A stretch of 64,000 bases of DNA from Spirochaetia bacterium (GCA_022482625.1 JAKVOU010000001.1:2714784-2778783), one strand, 5' to 3'. Counted from the first letter of the stretch, positions 54,542 through 63,259 are shown. Notes: generated by a model not told the origin, from the letters alone. Made by a program: numbers and translations.

Positions 54542-56156
54542 GAGGTTTTTGCAAAACTCACGGATGCCTGAATAAATATTCACGGATGATGCATATCCAT
54601 GCAGAAGCCATGCCTGACAGCTGCAGGGGATGGAAACCGGCCGCATCATGTAGCCTTTATGGCCTGTCGCAGGCCTGCGCGCACACGCAGGACGGACGCC
54701 CTCCCGGGTGCCTGCCTCTGTCATCATTTCCGTTCCTTCCTGCTATGCGCTCTTCCCTGCTGCCTGCCGTGCTTCCAGCACCTTGCCCATCCGCTTGACG
54801 GTCAGCATCAGCACCGCAAGCCGCAGGTCGAAATGTGCCCTCGGCCCCCGGCCGTACAGCACCTTCGGCAGGAAGCACTCCTTCAGCTCGCTGTTGGTAC
54901 GCTCCACCGTGGTCCGTGCCCCGTACCTGGCGCGTTCGGCAGGGTCCATCTCCTCCTTGGCCCCGTTGCGGTCGGCCTTGAAGTCGATGAGCGGCACCCT
55001 GCCCATGGCAAGCACCCTGTCCCTGATTGCCCCGCTGCTGTAGCCGCCGTCCATGAGGGCATACAGCCAGGTGCACCGCCCTGCGGCGATGCGCAGCAGG
55101 GGGATTGCCGGCTGCGTGTCATGCACGCACGCCCCCGTCACCGCACTGGCCACCGGGATGCCGCTGTCGTCCACTGCCAGGTGTACCTTGTAGCCCACGC
55201 GCCACTGCATGTGCCCCCTGCTGTTCCGCTTCCCGGTGACCGTACACCGCTGTTCCAGCGTGGCCAGGTAGGCATGGGGGTCCCCGCTGTCGCGCAGCTG
55301 CACCAGGCGTGCCTCCTGCCCCTTCCTTTCCTGCACCGCCTTCTCCTCTGCGCTGCCGGCCTTCGGGCGGCCCCTCCGGCCCTTCTGCCGCTTCGCCCTC
55401 ACCGCAGGCTTCTCCCGTGCATCCACGGGCGTGCTGTCAAGGCTCAGGTGGCACACCGTCCTGCCTGCATAGAACTGCCTGCACAGCCGGTCATGGATCC
55501 CCCGGAAGTCCATCTCCTCCAGCAGCCGTGCCGTCCGCCTGCTCACCGACGACGGGCTGGGTACCCGTCCCAGCTGTGTCACCGTCCTCAGGTTCGGGCT
55601 CGAGCGCAGCAGGGCAACCGCCGCCGTGACGGTGTCCAGGCGGAAGAAGAGCAGCACCGCACGCACCGCCAGTATGTCCATCAGGCTGTAGCCCCTGCGC
55701 CCGGTACGCCCTCCCGCAGGCCGGGAAAGCCGCGTGGGGACCAGGGCAACCAGTGCCTGCCAGTAGCGCAGGAACTCCACCTCCTTCGGGGTGGGCTCAA
55801 GGAAGAAGCAGCCGCACAGGTCCTGCCGGTCGAAGAGGAGGGGTTGCAGTGAAAGGCGGTTCGGTGTATTATCCATGGTAAAGGCTCCTTTTATTCTTTT
55901 TTACAATCAAAGTATATCAAAAGCGAGCCTTTTTTCATACCCTAAAAAGAATTGTTTTTCAAAGAAAAGAATGACGGTGCACCTGTCCTTTGCCGTACGG
56001 GGCGGGGCTGTCCTCCCGGCACCATGGCATGCTGGTGCAGCCTTTCCCTCAGTTCCTCCCTCTTCTTTCCCTTCCGGACACAGGCCGGGAATCCTGCTGA
56101 GAAAACTGCATATTTATGCACCCTGACCAATCAGTTTCGAGTTTTGCAAAAACCTC
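54542..56156 (-). mobile_element. Complete DDE insertion sequence, IS5/IS1182-like
   Basis: A 1615-base element bounded by perfect 18-base inverted ends GAGGTTTTTGCAAAACTC (54542-54559 and complement at 56139-56156) and flanked by ATCA on both sides (54538-54541, 56157-56160), a 4-base target duplication. One transposase gene on the minus strand. Much richer in GC than its surroundings, so recently acquired. It separates an activator site from the second TRAP operon promoter. Confidence 0.92.
54743..55876 (-). CDS. DDE transposase, IS5/IS1182-like
   Basis: A 377-residue transposase. Catalytic DDE residues lie in LSLDSTPVDAREK, LYALMDGGYSSGAI and ARTTVERTNSELKE; the N-terminal part resembles the DUF772 helical domain (RGYSLMDILAVRAVLLFFRLD). 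Arg- and Ala-rich with high-GC codons unlike host genes. AAAAGGAG before the ATG. Appears intact. Confidence 0.92.
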   Translation of the reverse strand: MDNTPNRLSLQPLLFDRQDLCGCFFLEPTPKEVEFLRYWQALVALVPTRLSRPAGGRTGRRGYSLMDILAVRAVLLFFRLDTVTAAVALLRSSPNLRTVTQLGRVPSPSSVSRRTARLLEEMDFRGIHDRLCRQFYAGRTVCHLSLDSTPVDAREKPAVRAKRQKGRRGRPKAGSAEEKAVQERKGQEARLVQLRDSGDPHAYLATLEQRCTVTGKRNSRGHMQWRVGYKVHLAVDDSGIPVASAVTGACVHDTQPAIPLLRIAAGRCTWLYALMDGGYSSGAIRDRVLAMGRVPLIDFKADRNGAKEEMDPAERARYGARTTVERTNSELKECFLPKVLYGRGPRAHFDLRLAVLMLTVKRMGKVLEARQAAGKSA

Positions 56157-56194
56157 ATCAAAAAAATATAAAATTTTTATATAGTAAGCAGGAC

Positions 56195-56212
56195 TTGGCA
56201 CGGAATATGTTT
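56195..56212 (+). promoter_or_regulatory. Degenerate sigma-54 promoter of the second TRAP operon
   Basis: TTGGCACG is a perfect -24 element; at -12 the expected TTGC is ATGT, so the C is lost (GG-N10-GT). It lies 34 bases past the insertion-sequence target copy and 57 bases before the cyclase gene. Confidence 0.45.
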
Positions 56213-56268
56213 ATATGTGGTAAGTGTTGGAAATGGTGTTATCCAACCAGTAAAAGGAGAGTGGTAGA

Positions 56269-56934
56269 ATGTATATTGATTTAAGTTGGCCGATTATAGA
56301 AAATCATTGGCGATACCCGAAGTTCCATAGGGAAGAGATTTCTTCATTTGAACGTGGAGATATGTGGCAGATCACAGGATTCAATCTGACTTCCCATTGG
56401 TTTTCACACATTGATTTTCCACGTCATACCGGTGCTGAATTTCCAGACAGTACGGCTTTTCCTCTGTCATATTTCAATGGGGAAGCCCGGGTTGTTGACC
56501 TTGTGTTGCCTCATGGATGTGCTGACCATGCTTATACAGCAGAGGAAATTGAAAAGGCAGTCACTGCTGGACCCCAGGCAAAGATTTTGTTATTGCGAAC
56601 AGATTGGGGTGTACAAATGGATTGGAAAAGTAAGGATTTTTGGGATCATGCACCATATATAACACCTGAAGGATTGTCCTATATTGCATCCATACACCCT
56701 CAGACAGTGGCTTTTGATTTTCCCCAGGATTATGCAATTAGATTGTTGAAAGAACGTAAGGTAGGCCCTGAAGAACAACCTTCTCATACTATATTGCTTC
56801 GAAATAATATTCTCTTGGTAGAGTATCTTACTAATTTTGACAAGATCGGCAGTGACCGTTGTGAATTCATCTGTATGCCATTGCATTTGGAGCATGTGGA
56901 TGGTTGCCCTGTGCGTGCAGTTGCAAAGGTATAG
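56269..56934 (+). CDS. Cyclase-family metal-dependent hydrolase (kynurenine formamidase-like)
   Basis: A 221-residue protein of the cyclase family. The metal-binding motif is SHIDFPRHTG (family HxGTHxDxPxH) preceded by GFNLTSHWF, and KILLLRTDWG with HTILLRNNILLVEYL are typical later segments. Members hydrolyse amides or lactones. First gene of the second TRAP operon; may open a lactone or amide in the imported acid (inference). AAAAGGAGAG before the ATG. Confidence 0.83.
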   Translation: MYIDLSWPIIENHWRYPKFHREEISSFERGDMWQITGFNLTSHWFSHIDFPRHTGAEFPDSTAFPLSYFNGEARVVDLVLPHGCADHAYTAEEIEKAVTAGPQAKILLLRTDWGVQMDWKSKDFWDHAPYITPEGLSYIASIHPQTVAFDFPQDYAIRLLKERKVGPEEQPSHTILLRNNILLVEYLTNFDKIGSDRCEFICMPLHLEHVDGCPVRAVAKV

Positions 56935-56937
56935 GTT

Positions 56938-57438
56938 ATGGATGCAAAAAAATATGCTCGTTTGGTTTATGATTTTAAAATTTTTCTCGGTATTCTCGTA
57001 TTATTGTGGATTATTTTGGAAAATATAGTCATCGTTACCCGATATGTACTTAAGATATCCATTCCTTGGAGCAATGAACTGTTTATTCTCATGTTCGTTT
57101 GGTTCGTTTTCATTGGTGCTGCTTTGGAGAGCATTGACGAAAAACATATAGCAATTACATTGCTGCATGATGCACTCAAGACATCCCGATCAATTTATAT
57201 TTTGAAATTGGTTCAGGATTTTCTGTTTCTTGTATTTATTGCTATTGTCTGTTATGAAAGCTGGAATGTTTGTTTGCTTCAGCATCATTCAGGGCAGATT
57301 ACGTCTATATTGAAACTGCCTGTTTATATTTCCACGATGTCTCTTTCAGTGGGATCAACAGCTTGGGCAGCCATTCTGATACAGAAGATTCGACTTGATT
57401 TCAAAGGAATAAAGGAAGGAGACAATATCCATGAGTAG
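56938..57438 (+). CDS. dctQ: TRAP transporter small membrane subunit DctQ
   Basis: A 166-residue membrane protein with four hydrophobic segments and the DctQ pattern TRYVLKISIPWSNELFILMFVWFVFIGAAL. Begins 3 bases after the cyclase stop and overlaps dctM by 8 bases. Confidence 0.91.
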   Translation: MDAKKYARLVYDFKIFLGILVLLWIILENIVIVTRYVLKISIPWSNELFILMFVWFVFIGAALESIDEKHIAITLLHDALKTSRSIYILKLVQDFLFLVFIAIVCYESWNVCLLQHHSGQITSILKLPVYISTMSLSVGSTAWAAILIQKIRLDFKGIKEGDNIHE

Positions 57439-58708
57439 TTTGTTGATGATTGTTTTCTTTTTGGTTTTATTGCTGTTAGGGGTACCTGTTGTTGCTTCAA
57501 TGGGTCTTGCTGCAATTGGATATGTGCTCGGTTTTATGAATTTACCCTTGAATATTGTTGCAAATCAGATGATGACCGGAGTTGGATCCGTCCCTCTTAT
57601 GGCGATACCATTCTTTATCATTTCTGGTGCATTGATGGAATATGGGGGTATTTCGAGAAGAATCATTGGCTTTGCCGAAGCTCTGGTCGGACATTTGCCT
57701 GGTGGTATGGGTCTTGTGGTTATCGTTGCCAGCGCATTTTTTGCTGCCATGACTGGTTCTGGAGCCGCCTGTGTGGCTGCAATAGGTGGAATGATGATTC
57801 CTGCAATGACCAAGAATGGTTATGATATTGATTTTGCCTGTGCACTTCAAGCTTCAGGAGGTTCTCTTGGACCGATTATCCCGCCAAGTATTCTGATGGT
57901 GCTGTATAGTTGCAGTACAGGAAATTCTGTTGGGGATATGCTTCTTGCAGGGCTTTTCCCTGGCCTGTTGATTGCAATTTTGATGATGGTCCTTACGGTG
58001 CTGATTTCAAAAAGGGAAGGATATAAAGGCAGCGGTTCTTTCTCGATGAAAAAAGTCTGGCATAGCTTCAAAGAATCCATTTGGGCATTGCTGACACCCG
58101 TAATTATTTTGGGTGGTATCTATTCCGGGATATTTACACCGACGGAGGCTGCTGCCGCCAGCTGTCTCTATGCCATTATCATTGGACTATGGGTGTATAA
58201 GGAATTAAAGTTCAAGGAGCTTATGCTATGTCTTTATAATTCTCTGAAAAGTGTCGGAATGATTCTTAGCATTGTTGCTGTAACACAATTATTCAGTTGG
58301 ATTCTCACGCGGCAAGGATTGCCTCAGATGATTGCACAGATGTGTACTCATATTTCCGATGATCCAAAAGTGTTCATGATTTTGGTAGGCATGATATTGC
58401 TTGTCGTCGGTTGTTTCCTGGATCCTGTTCCTGCTGTATTGATTTTTGCACCTATCCTTACACCAGCAGCAGGTGCAATGGGTATTGATCCTATACAGTT
58501 TGGCGTAGTAATGGTGGTGACATTCTGTATCGGCCTGGTAACACCTCCTGTCGGCATGACACTTTTTGTTGCTTCGGGTATCGGTGAACGTCCTGTGATG
58601 TCAATAAGCAAGAAAATCTGGCCTTTTGTCCTCGTAATGTTATTTGCTGTCATATTATTGATTATTTTCCCGCAAATCAGTCTGTGGTTACCACAGATGG
58701 CAAAATAA
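57431..58708 (+). CDS. dctM: TRAP transporter large membrane subunit DctM
   Basis: A 425-residue channel protein with about 12 membrane segments and motifs GVGSVPLMAIPFFIISGALM, FAAMTGSGAACVAAIGGMM and LGPIIPPSILMVLYS. The binding-protein gene of the same transporter lies on the far side of an IS110 element. Confidence 0.94.
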   Translation: MSSLLMIVFFLVLLLLGVPVVASMGLAAIGYVLGFMNLPLNIVANQMMTGVGSVPLMAIPFFIISGALMEYGGISRRIIGFAEALVGHLPGGMGLVVIVASAFFAAMTGSGAACVAAIGGMMIPAMTKNGYDIDFACALQASGGSLGPIIPPSILMVLYSCSTGNSVGDMLLAGLFPGLLIAILMMVLTVLISKREGYKGSGSFSMKKVWHSFKESIWALLTPVIILGGIYSGIFTPTEAAAASCLYAIIIGLWVYKELKFKELMLCLYNSLKSVGMILSIVAVTQLFSWILTRQGLPQMIAQMCTHISDDPKVFMILVGMILLVVGCFLDPVPAVLIFAPILTPAAGAMGIDPIQFGVVMVVTFCIGLVTPPVGMTLFVASGIGERPVMSISKKIWPFVLVMLFAVILLIIFPQISLWLPQMAK

Positions 58709-58756
58709 AAAAGGAGGAGTGATAAAAAGTAAATAGTTGGTGATTACCTAGGAGCT

Positions 58757-58967
58757 GGAGGGCCTATACTGGAAGGTACAGGCAGGAAGGCTGAGATGCA
58801 AGTCCGGCATATCTAATGGCACTTGATGTCGCAAAGGAGAATGGAAGGGTTTACATCGAATCACTCAGTGGTCCGCCGCAGCGATGCGGCTGAGGCCGGA
58901 TAGGAGATTGGAAGGAATCACCGAACGGAAGCCGTCCTGCCCGGAAACTGAAGCGAGGAGGCCTGAT
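58757..58967 (+). ncRNA. Candidate bridge-RNA region of the IS110 element
   Basis: IS110 elements carry a structured bridge RNA in the non-coding part before the recombinase gene. Here a GCCGCA/TGCGGC stem capped by a GCGA tetraloop is visible at 58875-58890, with other short inverted repeats nearby. Identity rests on position and one hairpin only. Confidence 0.4.
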
Positions 58968-60113
58968 ATGGCAAACGGCATGGAAGAAGGGACGGAGAGG
59001 CTGGACGTAGGCGTGGACCTGCACAAGACGCAGGTGACGGTATGCGTCCTTGCGGACGGAGACGAGGAAAGGCCCGTGGAGGAGAAGGCATACGTCACCA
59101 GGGGACATGACGGGCTGGGACAGCTGGCAGCGAGGCTGCATGGCCTGCAGGAGGCATACGGCTGCCCGGTACGGCTTGCCGTGGAGACGACGGGCAACGC
59201 CCGGTACTTCAAGAACAGGTTCGAGAAGGAAGGCTTTGCCGTGACGGTGGTGAACACGAACAGGTTCAAGGTCATCAGCGAGAGCACGAGCAAGAACGAC
59301 AGGAACGACGCGAGGACGCTGGCCTATTACCTGTACAAGGACATGCTCCCGCAGAGCCACCTGTGCGACCAGCAGAGCGAGGAGGCCAGGCGGCTGCTGA
59401 AGGCCAGGAGCATCCTGGTGAGCACGCAGGTGAAGGTGAAGAACCAGGTCCACGGGATGATGCTCGGCTACGGGGTCGACACGAGGCACAGCCAGCTGCA
59501 GAGCAAGAGGAAGCGGCAGGGACTGCTGAAAGATCTCGAAGACCATGGATTCACGCAGACCGCCGCCGCTTCGCTCAAGCTTCTGTTCGGCATTATAGAC
59601 GACCTGGCGGAGCAAATCAAGGCAGTGGAGAAGCAGCTGGCCGAGACGGCCGGGGAGAACGAGGACGTGGCGCTGCTCAGGACGGTGCCGGGGATCGGCG
59701 CGGTCACGGCGATGACGATCGCGGCCTATGCGGGGGACCTGCAGGGACGGTTCGGGGGAGACTTCAGGAAGTTTGCCTCGTATGCGGGGCTGGTGCCGTC
59801 GGTGCACAACTCGAACGACACGGTCCTGCTGGGGAGGATAACGAAGCACGGGCCGCAGATGCTGCGCACGGCGCTGGTGCAGGCGACGATGGGGATGCTG
59901 CGGCTGTCCAAGAAGACGGGCAGCTGGCGGCTGATGGTGGCTTACCGAAGGATGAAGGAGACGAAGGGGTCGGGGAAGTCCATCATAGCCACGACGCGTA
60001 AGCTGGCGAGGGTCATCTTTGCGATCCTGAACAGCAGGAGGCCGTTCGACGAATCCCTGATGGTAAGGGAAGTCGGGGGGTCACTGAGTGCGGAGGAGGT
60101 CATAGGGGCCTAA
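58968..60113 (+). CDS. IS110-family transposase (DEDD recombinase)
   Basis: A 381-residue transposase. The N-terminal RuvC-like DEDD domain has DVGVDLHKTQ, AVETTG and KNDRNDARTLA; the C-terminal Transposase_20 domain has LLRTVPGIGAVTAMTIAAYAGDL and KFASYAGLVPSVHNS, with the catalytic serine probably in that second domain. I start at the ATG at 58968, preceded by GAGGAGG; the frame opens 28 codons earlier. Looks intact. Confidence 0.94.
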   Translation: MANGMEEGTERLDVGVDLHKTQVTVCVLADGDEERPVEEKAYVTRGHDGLGQLAARLHGLQEAYGCPVRLAVETTGNARYFKNRFEKEGFAVTVVNTNRFKVISESTSKNDRNDARTLAYYLYKDMLPQSHLCDQQSEEARRLLKARSILVSTQVKVKNQVHGMMLGYGVDTRHSQLQSKRKRQGLLKDLEDHGFTQTAAASLKLLFGIIDDLAEQIKAVEKQLAETAGENEDVALLRTVPGIGAVTAMTIAAYAGDLQGRFGGDFRKFASYAGLVPSVHNSNDTVLLGRITKHGPQMLRTALVQATMGMLRLSKKTGSWRLMVAYRRMKETKGSGKSIIATTRKLARVIFAILNSRRPFDESLMVREVGGSLSAEEVIGA

Positions 60114-60152
60114 AGGTAAGGTCTCCTATGAGGAGAAAACAAACGGAGCTTG

Positions 60153-60181
60153 ATAGTTTCCGTAGAAACTATTGACTTTTT
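60153..60181 (+). other. Hairpin at the right end of the IS110 element
   Basis: ATAGTTTC-CGTA-GAAACTAT, a perfect 8-bp stem with a 4-base loop, followed by TTGACTTTTTA. It sits just before the dctP ribosome-binding site and might damp read-through into dctP. Confidence 0.4.
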
Positions 60182-60194
60182 ATAGGAGCTCTAT

Positions 60195-61187
60195 ATGAAA
60201 AGAAAAAGTATGATGATGTTGGTATTGCTTTGTGCTTTGCCTATGCTGTTTGCAAATGGAACAGGTGAAGCTGGAAGTAAAAAAGGGATTGAACTTTCTG
60301 CTGCAACAGGTGGTATGTCCGCAAATAGCCCGGCTGGAAGAGCCATGGCAAAATTTGCAGATAAGGTACAGGAATATTCACAGGGATCTGTGGATATAAA
60401 GGTTTTCTATGATACGACCTTAGGTAATGCCTCTTCGATGATCAACGGATTCCAACAGGGTACTGTTGATATCGGAGTATGCGGTGATTCCTACTATTCA
60501 GGTCTGGTTCCTGAAATTCAAGCTTTTGAGTTGCCATATGTCTTTGACTCACTTAAGGATGCCCGTACTGCTGTAGCAGGTAAAGCTGGTGATTATATCA
60601 AAGATAAGTTGCAACAGAAAGGAATACATCCCTTGACTTTTTGGGAGATTGGTTTCAGGGAGTTGACAAATAACAAGCGTCCGGTGACTGTGCCAGCTGA
60701 TCTCAAAGGAATCAAATTACGCTGTTTGCCTGCAAGTTTTCAAGTCAAAGCCTGGGAAGCCGCAGGAGCCATTCCCGTGCCGATGGATGTTTCAGAGCTT
60801 TATTCATCTCTGCAGCAAGGAGTAGTCGATGGGCAGGAAAATCCTTTAAGCGAGATATATAACCAGCGATTTTATGAAGTGCAGAAGTATTTGTCTTTGA
60901 CTGATCATGTGTACACGCCGATGCTTTTCAGTATCAGTAACATTGCATGGAATAAGCTTGATGCTTCCCAACAGGATGCACTTGTCAAAGCTGCAAAAGA
61001 TGCGCAGAGCGAAGTGTATAGGATCAATGACGAGGAATCAACGATATTGCTGAAAAAGATTGAAGATGCAGGGGTGAAGGTCGAACAACATCCTGATAAA
61101 GCAGCTTTCAAGGTTGCCATGGCTCAATCCTTGGTATTATTTAAAAATGAATATGGTGATACAATGTTTACCCTAATGGGAAAATAA
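60195..61187 (+). CDS. dctP: TRAP transporter substrate-binding protein DctP
   Basis: A 330-residue periplasmic binding protein. Signal MKRKSMMMLVLLCALPMLF-ANGTGE; mature features FWEIGFRELTNNKRPV, KGIKLRC and LQQGVVDGQENPLSEIY. It serves the DctQM channel encoded before the IS110 element. Its ribosome site AGGAG is in the 8-base sequence duplicated at the element's edges, so translation can still start, but transcription must pass through the element. A strong terminator follows. Confidence 0.92.
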   Translation: MKRKSMMMLVLLCALPMLFANGTGEAGSKKGIELSAATGGMSANSPAGRAMAKFADKVQEYSQGSVDIKVFYDTTLGNASSMINGFQQGTVDIGVCGDSYYSGLVPEIQAFELPYVFDSLKDARTAVAGKAGDYIKDKLQQKGIHPLTFWEIGFRELTNNKRPVTVPADLKGIKLRCLPASFQVKAWEAAGAIPVPMDVSELYSSLQQGVVDGQENPLSEIYNQRFYEVQKYLSLTDHVYTPMLFSISNIAWNKLDASQQDALVKAAKDAQSEVYRINDEESTILLKKIEDAGVKVEQHPDKAAFKVAMAQSLVLFKNEYGDTMFTLMGK

Positions 61188-61204
61188 CCGATATTGTTTC
61201 ATAG

Positions 61205-61239
61205 AAGGCATGGAAAATGGTTTCCCATGCCTTTTTTTT
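61205..61239 (+). terminator. Rho-independent terminator after dctP
   Basis: AAGGCATGG pairs with CCATGCCTT, extended by AAA/TTT across a bulged C, and is followed by eight T. The rest of 61240-61553 holds no recognisable gene. Confidence 0.88.
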
Positions 61240-61553
61240 ACAAAAAACTAAGCAGAAATTTTGGAATATGCAGGATTTTGTGAAAGGTTTTTTTCGGTTA
61301 TGTTTTTGTCATCGAATCAGGATCGGTATTCTTGATTCCGACATTTCGAAAAGTAACCGCTATCCTTTAGCCATTGCAATATACCGGGAGTATCGTTCCG
61401 GTAAGCCTGATATGAGCTTTCCTGGCAGACGGCGAGCCATGCCAGTTACTTTTTCAGCATACGGGATCCGATGAAAAAGTCTGTCGTTTGGTTAAGTTCA
61501 CTGATTTGCTGCAAAAACAGATTTAGAAATCATACTACATTTGGACAGCGGAG

Positions 61554-62837
61554 CTAGATATGTTTTTTGTTGCTGACTATCACAGAGACTCCGTCTGGGA
61601 TTGCTATGATTTTTGCCTGGGGATTGCCTACTATGTCTTCTGCGAGTTTCAATGCTTCCCCAATGCTGTGAGCCGGGATCATGTGCAGAGCACGTATCAT
61701 ATCGTCGGGAGCTTCTGATATGTAGATGACCGTTGCCTTTTGTAGGATCCTGATGAAAATCTGCGTCTGCCATTGATCGGGAACGGTAGCTGTCCTGTTT
61801 CTGCTCATAAACAGCTTGAGTGTCTTGTTGATATCCGGTTCATCTGCCATCTGATGGTAGAAAGCATCTCCACCGGTACCGTCGTCTGATCGTGCGATCA
61901 TGATGATGACTCCTGATTTGGTCACGGCAGCTTCAGCGGCGGTCATTCCTTTGACAGCCTGGTAGATGTTCTGATCAAGCGGGTAACCGCCGTTGGTGGA
62001 GATGACTATAGGGGCTGGGGCCGTTTCAACCTTGCACAAGTTGTCCAGGAACCGACAACCTGTCTCATGTGCTGCTTCCATATCTCCTGCGACTGCATAT
62101 ATGGGAGATTTCCTGGCATCTATGACTACGTTGACGATGAAGGCCAGCTTTGCCTGGCGGGCGGCCCAGACCATGTCCTTGTGTATCAGGTTACCTTCAA
62201 GAATCCCTGTCCTGGAATGGGAGTCTGCAATGAACTCTGAGCAATGGTTGGCCAGTACCGTTGTCCTGGAGGCGACTCCGGGCAGAACACTTTTCCGTGA
62301 TCCTGAGTATCCGGCAAAGAAGTGAGGTTCTATGAACCCTTCGGATACCAGCAGGTCAGCTTCAACGGCCAACTTGTTGATCAGGCAGGTACCGCCGCTT
62401 GGCAGTGTACCGATGTCCACTACAGGAGAAGTGTCACAGTCGTGGATGACAATATGTTCTTTGCTGACTATTTCTGTTCCGAATTTTGCAATCAGTTCCT
62501 GTTTTGTCGTTCCACGATGACAGCCGGTTGCAATCAATATAGTAATTTCAGCTTCGGGGTTGCCTTTACGTATTTCCCTTAGCATTGCAGGAATGATAAA
62601 TCTGCTTGGTACTGGTCTGGTATGATCACTGGCCAACAGGACGATGTGTTGGCGATTTTCCGAAAGTTCGCACAGTTTCTTGCTGCCGATGGGATGTTCC
62701 AGGGCCTCATCGATGAGTTCCTGTGGGGAGGCAGGCGCCTTGTATTCGTGCAGGGGTGATACCAAGATATTCTGTATCCTGTCTTCAGGGATATCGGCAT
62801 GGATTGTGTTTTTTCCGAATGGGAAGTCAATGATCAT
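61554..62837 (-). CDS. larA: LarA-family nickel-pincer racemase (lactate racemase-like)
   Basis: A 427-residue LarA homologue. SDHTRPVPS near residue 70 and ATGCHRGT are signature segments. The LarA catalytic and nickel-ligand residues are kept: His107 (GCHRG), His172 (EPHFFAG), Lys182 (GSRKSVLPG) and His198 (ANHCS). It interconverts 2-hydroxyacid stereoisomers using the nickel-pincer cofactor; the cofactor genes larB/C/E are not in the window. The exact acid is unknown. Divergent from a PdxA-family gene, and preceded by the same TTGTATAC/GTATACAA operator found at the transketolase operon. Confidence 0.88.
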   Translation of the reverse strand: MIIDFPFGKNTIHADIPEDRIQNILVSPLHEYKAPASPQELIDEALEHPIGSKKLCELSENRQHIVLLASDHTRPVPSRFIIPAMLREIRKGNPEAEITILIATGCHRGTTKQELIAKFGTEIVSKEHIVIHDCDTSPVVDIGTLPSGGTCLINKLAVEADLLVSEGFIEPHFFAGYSGSRKSVLPGVASRTTVLANHCSEFIADSHSRTGILEGNLIHKDMVWAARQAKLAFIVNVVIDARKSPIYAVAGDMEAAHETGCRFLDNLCKVETAPAPIVISTNGGYPLDQNIYQAVKGMTAAEAAVTKSGVIIMIARSDDGTGGDAFYHQMADEPDINKTLKLFMSRNRTATVPDQWQTQIFIRILQKATVIYISEAPDDMIRALHMIPAHSIGEALKLAEDIVGNPQAKIIAIPDGVSVIVSNKKHI

Positions 62838-62854
62838 ATGCTACCTCTTATTTT

Positions 62855-62871
62855 TTGTATACAGTATACAA
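62855..62871. promoter_or_regulatory. GntR operator before larA
   Basis: TTGTATACAGTATACAA: 8-base arms TTGTATAC and GTATACAA around one base, identical in its arms to the transketolase operator ends. Located 17 bases upstream of the larA start codon. Confidence 0.65.
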
Positions 62872-62955
62872 TATACTTCAATAGTAATTCTTTGTGATGC
62901 TTTGTTCAAGATGAAATTGAATGTTTCCATAGGCTGTAAAAGTTCCTGATCGAAG

Positions 62956-63002
62956 TGTTTCATTGGTCCGTTTATGGTCTCAAATGAACAGCGATTGAAA
63001 CA
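62956..63002. promoter_or_regulatory. Candidate activator site upstream of the PdxA-family gene
   Basis: TGTTTCAT (62956-62963) and TTGAAACA (62995-63002) form an inverted repeat with a wide spacer that also holds ATGAACA. A variant half site TGTTTCCAT is at 62922. Same arms as the activator sites at 49.1 and 54.4 kb. Confidence 0.5.
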
Positions 63003-63139
63003 AATAGGTGAGCGTTTTATCTGAAATCAAATGAATTATATTTTGAATAGGGATTTTTTTTTCTGCTAACTACTGGTTATATGCTAATTACGTAACAATA
63101 CCTACTTATAAGACAGAAAGGTTGTTTCTTCCATGGATT

Positions 63140-63157
63140 TTGGCATGGAAGTTGCTT
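63140..63157 (+). promoter_or_regulatory. Sigma-54 promoter of the PdxA-family gene
   Basis: TTGGCATGGAAGTTGCTT matches the sigma-54 consensus, with GG (63142-63143) and GC (63154-63155) exactly 10 bases apart. The expected start near 63167 leaves a leader of about 93 bases. Confidence 0.82.
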
Positions 63158-63259
63158 GGAGAATGATACGGATGGAGTACCGTTGGATGTGGGACACTAG
63201 TACCTAAGCTGATGCTGCGATTCGTCCGTTTCATATTTAACATAAGGAGATTCCAGAGT

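Larger units (their letters stand above)
58749..60190 (+). mobile_element. IS110-family insertion sequence between dctM and dctP
   Basis: About 1.43 kb with one transposase gene, a 5' non-coding part of about 210 bases and a short 3' part. TAGGAGCT occurs at both edges (58749-58756 and 60183-60190), which I take as the duplicated target; no inverted ends, as usual for this family. GC-rich compared with the flanking TRAP genes. Exact ends are inferred. Confidence 0.78.

Noticed and set aside
54599-55852. Long plus-strand frame of 417 codons opposite the transposase
   Set aside because: It is a mirror frame produced by high GC; the translation is low-complexity Pro/Arg/His/Cys-rich with no domain, while the minus frame is a clear DDE transposase.
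58851-59849. Minus-strand frame of 332 codons opposite the IS110 transposase
   Set aside because: Shadow of the high-GC transposase gene; Arg/Leu/His-rich with no recognisable fold.
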